64,000 nt of DNA. It comes from Streptomyces typhae (lineage in GTDB: Bacteria; Actinomycetota; Actinomycetes; Streptomycetales; Streptomycetaceae). The stretch is from the NCBI RefSeq assembly GCF_009755605.1, contig NZ_WPNZ01000011.1, positions 1-64,000 of the forward strand. The letters are read 5' to 3'. The notes below the pieces were generated by a model that saw only the letters and a program-made list of their open reading frames with translations, made no database searches and was not told the DNA's origin. Positions 61,030 to 64,000 of the stretch are shown here, piece after piece. The position numbers and the translations under genes were made by a program. Every line of letters begins with the position of its first letter. The first letter of the stretch is position 1.

Positions 61030-61044
61030 CCCCCGGTTTGGGGG
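61030..61044. terminator. Short C5/G5 hairpin after the UvrA-like gene
   Basis: CCCCC-GGTTT-GGGGG, 30 bp after the stop; a weak terminator candidate. Confidence 0.4.
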
Positions 61045-61062
61045 TGCCTTTACGGAGGGCTT

Positions 61063-61096
61063 AACCTACGGGAACGTAACCTACGATGCCGTAGGT
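61063..61096 (+). promoter_or_regulatory. Operator with three ACCTACG half-sites before the desaturase
   Basis: AACCTACG occurs at 61063 and again at 61078 (15 bp apart), and the second copy forms a palindrome ACCTACG-ATGC-CGTAGGT (61079-61096). This is the form of a dimeric TetR-type operator with an added half-site. It lies about 70-100 bp before the desaturase start, in its promoter. Confidence 0.6.
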
Positions 61097-61166
61097 ACAA
61101 ACCGCTCGCGGCGCCCGGAATCCCCCGGCCGCCGCTCCCCTCCCCCTCCCGTCCCCAGGAGACCCC

Positions 61167-62150
61167 GTGACGATCACTTCTCCCCACCTCGGCAGCCCGA
61201 GCGACACCTGGACCGACGCCCGGCTCCTGTACGCCCTGGAAGAAGTGGTCGAGAAGGAGCTCAACCGGCACCTGGGGGTGGCCAAGGACTGGATGCCGCA
61301 CGAGTACGTGCCGTTCTCCGACGCCCGGAACTTCCCCGGCATCTTCGAGGACGGCGAGGCCTGGGAGAAGAAGCAGTCGCCGGTCACGGACATCGGCCGC
61401 GTCGCCCTCGTGGTGAACCTGCTCACCGAGGACAACCTGCCGAGCTACCACCACGAGATCGCCTCGCTCTTCGGCCGCGACGGCGCCTGGGGCACCTGGG
61501 TGCACCGCTGGACGGCGGAGGAGGGCCGCCACGGCATCGTCATGCGCGACTACCTCCTCGCCTCGCGGGCCGTGGACCCCGACGAGCTGGAGCGGTTCCG
61601 GATGGCGCACATGAGCGAGGGCTTCGAGTCCGACAACCGGCACTCGATGCTGCACTCGGTGGCGTACGTGGCCTTCCAGGAGCTCGCCACCCGCATCTCC
61701 CACCGCAACACCGGCCACCAGTCCGGGGACCCCGTCTGCGACCGGATGCTGGCGCGCATCGCGACCGACGAGAACCTGCACATGGTCTTCTACCGGAACC
61801 TGCTGCGGGCCGCCTTCGAACTCGCCCCCGACCTCACGATGTGCGCCGTCCGTGACGTCGTCGTCAACTTCCGCATGCCGGGCCACGGCATTCCCGGGTT
61901 CGAGCGCGCCGCCGCGCAGATGGCGATCGGCGAGGTCTACAACCTGCGCATCCACCACGACGACGTGCTTCAGCCCGTCCTCCGCTTCCTCAAGGTCATG
62001 GAGGTCCCCGGCCTCGGCCCCGAGGGCGCGAAGGCCCAGGAGGAGCTGGGCTTCTTCATGGGCGGCCTGGACGCGGAGGCCGCGAAGTTCGACGAGCGCC
62101 TCGCGGCCCGCAAGGCCCGCGCCGCGGCCCGGGGCGCGACCCGCGCCTGA
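61167..62150 (+). CDS. Acyl-ACP desaturase (diiron, soluble)
   Basis: 327 residues. The diiron ligands of plant/actinobacterial acyl-ACP desaturases are visible: Glu88 (LLTEDNLPSYHHE), EEGRH (118-122), Glu172 (FQELATRISH) and DENLH (201-205). It introduces a cis double bond into ACP-bound fatty acids using O2 and reduced ferredoxin. From mycobacteria, relatives are DesA1/DesA2. It is expected to change membrane fluidity, and its promoter carries a palindromic operator. GTG alternatives exist, but ATCACT..MTITSPHLG at 61167 follows a GGAG site. Confidence 0.92.
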   Translation: MTITSPHLGSPSDTWTDARLLYALEEVVEKELNRHLGVAKDWMPHEYVPFSDARNFPGIFEDGEAWEKKQSPVTDIGRVALVVNLLTEDNLPSYHHEIASLFGRDGAWGTWVHRWTAEEGRHGIVMRDYLLASRAVDPDELERFRMAHMSEGFESDNRHSMLHSVAYVAFQELATRISHRNTGHQSGDPVCDRMLARIATDENLHMVFYRNLLRAAFELAPDLTMCAVRDVVVNFRMPGHGIPGFERAAAQMAIGEVYNLRIHHDDVLQPVLRFLKVMEVPGLGPEGAKAQEELGFFMGGLDAEAAKFDERLAARKARAAARGATRA

Positions 62151-62245
62151 GCAGGCGCGCGCCGCGTGCGATTTACGGTGCGACCCCCCGGTGCCATGTT
62201 GGGCAGACGAGCACACAAGCCGTCGACCCCAGGGGGTGCACGGAC

Positions 62246-64000
62246 GTGGCACGGACCCATGAGTGGATGTTCTACGAGGTCATGTGGCGCAGCTGGGCGG
62301 ACCGGGCCCGGGTGCCGTACCCGGTGCCCTGGTGGGCGCAGGCCGCCTTCCGGCGCTGGAGCGACGACTTCGACGCGGGCACGTACGAGTCGAAGGAGGC
62401 CGCCTTCTCCTCGAACGCCCTGTACCGCTACTGGCACATGGTGGGCGTCAAGGACCACCGCCAGGAGTCGCTGATCGGACAGGCCGGGGAGATCGAGCCG
62501 GTCTACGACAAGTACTGTCTGGCGTTCTTCCTGTACGACCCGGCGTCGGGCACCGTGAGCGTGCCGCAGCTCACACGGTGCGGCACCGTCGGCCAGCGCG
62601 TCCAGGCGCCGCACCTCCCGGTGATCGAGACGGCGTTCCGTGCCGTGGACGGCCTGGGGTTCACGCAGCGGACCTTCGCGGTACCGGTCGGCGCGCGGCA
62701 GCGGGACCTCACGGTGACCCGGCTGCGCGTCACAGGACCCGGCGGCCCCGCACGCGAGGGCTGGCTGTGCGCGGCGGTGCTGCCCGCGGGACCGACCGGC
62801 TTCCAGCGGCACGACCGCCGCGACGCGGGCGCCACCGACCGCAGGCTGACGTTCCTGCGCTATCTGCCCGACGAGGCCCGCGTGGAGACCAACAGCGGCT
62901 GGGGCCCGCTGTTCGACACGCCGCCCGAGCACTACGGCGTGTACGGCAACCCGGACTTCTCCTCGGACCCGGCGGCGTATCTGGCCCGCAGCCCGTTCCA
63001 CGACCTCGCCGTGGGCGGCAAGCTGAACGCGGCTCTCCAGGCGCAGGACCAGGTGGCGGGGCTGTGCAGCGCGGCGTTCGGCTGGCCGTTCCGGCTCGCG
63101 GACGGCGCGGTGTTCGAGGTCGACGTGCGGCTCCCGGTGGACCTCTACAGCGGCTCCGCCGACCTGGCCGAGATCCGCGCCACGCCCGCCACCGAACTCG
63201 AGGAGGACCACGGCAGGTTCTGGGCGGCGAAGCTCCTCGGGCAGGGCGTGCAGCCCGCGCTGCCCGATCCCGTGGCGCATCTGGCGGACCTGTTCCGGCA
63301 GGCACGCGGGCAGTTGCTCGTCCTCTCCGACCACGGCGAGATCCACCCGGGGCCGACGGTGTACGACTCGTTCTGGATCCGGGACTCCTCGGTGGAGGCG
63401 ACCGCGTGTTCCCTGGTGGGGGACGCAGCCCTAGCGGAGCACCAGTTGGGCACGCACTACCCGCTGCGCTTCAACCGCGGCACGGGCCGGATCGGGCCGT
63501 GCGCCGAGTACGGCTTCTACGGCGGCCCGCACGAGCGCGACGACCACGAGTGGGACAGCAACGGCCAGGCCCTGTGGGCGATCGGCAGGTTCGACCGCAC
63601 GGCGGGCCGCGCCGCCGCGTTCGGCGCGAAGCTCTACACCCCCTACGTCATCGACGGCGCCCGCTGGCTGCGCGACAACCGCGACGGCTACGGCCTGCTG
63701 CACAGCGGCTGGAGCGCGGAGCACCTCGGCGAGCGCGACAAGCCGCACTACTGGGACGACCTGTGGGGCATCGCGGGACTGTACGAGGCGGCGCGCCTGT
63801 CCGAACGCCTCGGCACTCCGCAGACGCGGGAGCTGTGGGGGGCGTTCGACGACCTGAGGCAGGCCACGGCCGCGTCGATCCGCTGGGTCCTCGACGAGCA
63901 GCGGCGGCGCGGCGAGTGGGAGACGTACATCCCGACCGGGCCCGCCGACGTCGGCCGCCGCGACTCGACGATGATCGGCGCGGCTGCGTACTTCCATCCG
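62246..64000 (+). CDS. Glycosidase-like protein of six-hairpin type, truncated by window end
   Basis: 585 codons are present from GTG 62246 (MARTHEWMFYEVMWRSWADRARV), 7-8 bases after AGGGGGTG; no stop before 64000. An N-terminal beta-rich domain (about 1-340) is followed by an all-helical part with repeated aromatic/acidic turns (VYDSFWIRDSSVEATACSL, GPCAEYGFYGGPHERDDHEWDSNGQALWAIGRF, YTPYVIDGARWLRDNRDGYGLLHSGWSAEHLG, HYWDDLWGIAGLYEAARLSERLG). This is the look of an (alpha/alpha)6 toroid glycoside hydrolase. There is no signal peptide. Substrate and family number cannot be assigned. Confidence 0.7.
   Translation, partial: MARTHEWMFYEVMWRSWADRARVPYPVPWWAQAAFRRWSDDFDAGTYESKEAAFSSNALYRYWHMVGVKDHRQESLIGQAGEIEPVYDKYCLAFFLYDPASGTVSVPQLTRCGTVGQRVQAPHLPVIETAFRAVDGLGFTQRTFAVPVGARQRDLTVTRLRVTGPGGPAREGWLCAAVLPAGPTGFQRHDRRDAGATDRRLTFLRYLPDEARVETNSGWGPLFDTPPEHYGVYGNPDFSSDPAAYLARSPFHDLAVGGKLNAALQAQDQVAGLCSAAFGWPFRLADGAVFEVDVRLPVDLYSGSADLAEIRATPATELEEDHGRFWAAKLLGQGVQPALPDPVAHLADLFRQARGQLLVLSDHGEIHPGPTVYDSFWIRDSSVEATACSLVGDAALAEHQLGTHYPLRFNRGTGRIGPCAEYGFYGGPHERDDHEWDSNGQALWAIGRFDRTAGRAAAFGAKLYTPYVIDGARWLRDNRDGYGLLHSGWSAEHLGERDKPHYWDDLWGIAGLYEAARLSERLGTPQTRELWGAFDDLRQATAASIRWVLDEQRRRGEWETYIPTGPADVGRRDSTMIGAAAYFHP

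Overview
This is a 64 kb stretch of a high-GC actinobacterial chromosome, almost certainly Streptomyces. The evidence is very strong third-position G/C bias (most reverse frames stay open), frequent GTG/TTG starts, an SsgA-like sporulation protein, a Streptomyces-type hopanoid operon, and a gene order that from memory resembles the right side of the S. coelicolor chromosome (hopanoid genes, zitB, idi, ssgD). No rRNA, tRNA, insertion sequence, integrase, phage gene or CRISPR array was seen.

Layout. (1) 1-8.7 kb, minus strand: hopanoid operon hpnC-hpnD-hpnE-prenyl synthase-shc-hpnG-hpnH-ispG. It makes squalene from farnesyl diphosphate, cyclises it and starts the side chain; ispG runs off the left edge. 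(2) 9-16.3 kb, minus strand: a tightly coupled seven-gene operon with two CDP-alcohol phosphotransferases, a nucleotidyltransferase, a glycerol-1-phosphate-dehydrogenase-like enzyme, a glycosyltransferase and a two-component ABC exporter. It looks like a teichoic-acid-like polyol-phosphate or glycolipid pathway whose product I cannot name. (3) 16.5-21 kb, plus strand: galE, a zinc exporter (zitB) behind a good Zur box, a methyltransferase-acetyltransferase fusion behind a small leader ORF, and idi. (4) 21-32.6 kb: small regulators and housekeeping genes (HATPase anti-sigma type, HdeD-like, enoyl-CoA hydratase, two DJ-1/PfpI proteins, an SCO6745-like protein, an LPFR small protein, Tex, an ABC-F protein, a D-amino-acid-oxidase-like protein). 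(5) 32.9-41.4 kb: a BCCT transporter, three secreted peptidases and an amino-acid permease. (6) 41.5-50.6 kb: a fatty-acid module (acyl-CoA ligase with divergent MerR regulator; CaiB, acyl-CoA dehydrogenase, thiolase and FadB-type operon). (7) 50.9-64 kb: a saccharopine-dehydrogenase-like enoyl reductase, endonuclease V, YCII protein, BNR-repeat secreted protein, SsgD-like protein, PEP-mutase-family enzyme, a resistance-type pair (ABC-F plus short UvrA) behind a long leader, an acyl-ACP desaturase and a truncated glycosidase-like gene.

The main non-gene signals are the Zur box before zitB, a probable CTG start at 16304, an attenuator-like leader before the second ABC-F gene, palindromic operators before the desaturase and the SCO6745-like gene, and an unusual crop of short tandem repeats (units of 11, 14, 17, 18, 21, 30 and 57 bp). 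Three of these repeats straddle the stop codon of a gene and look like copies of its 3' end.
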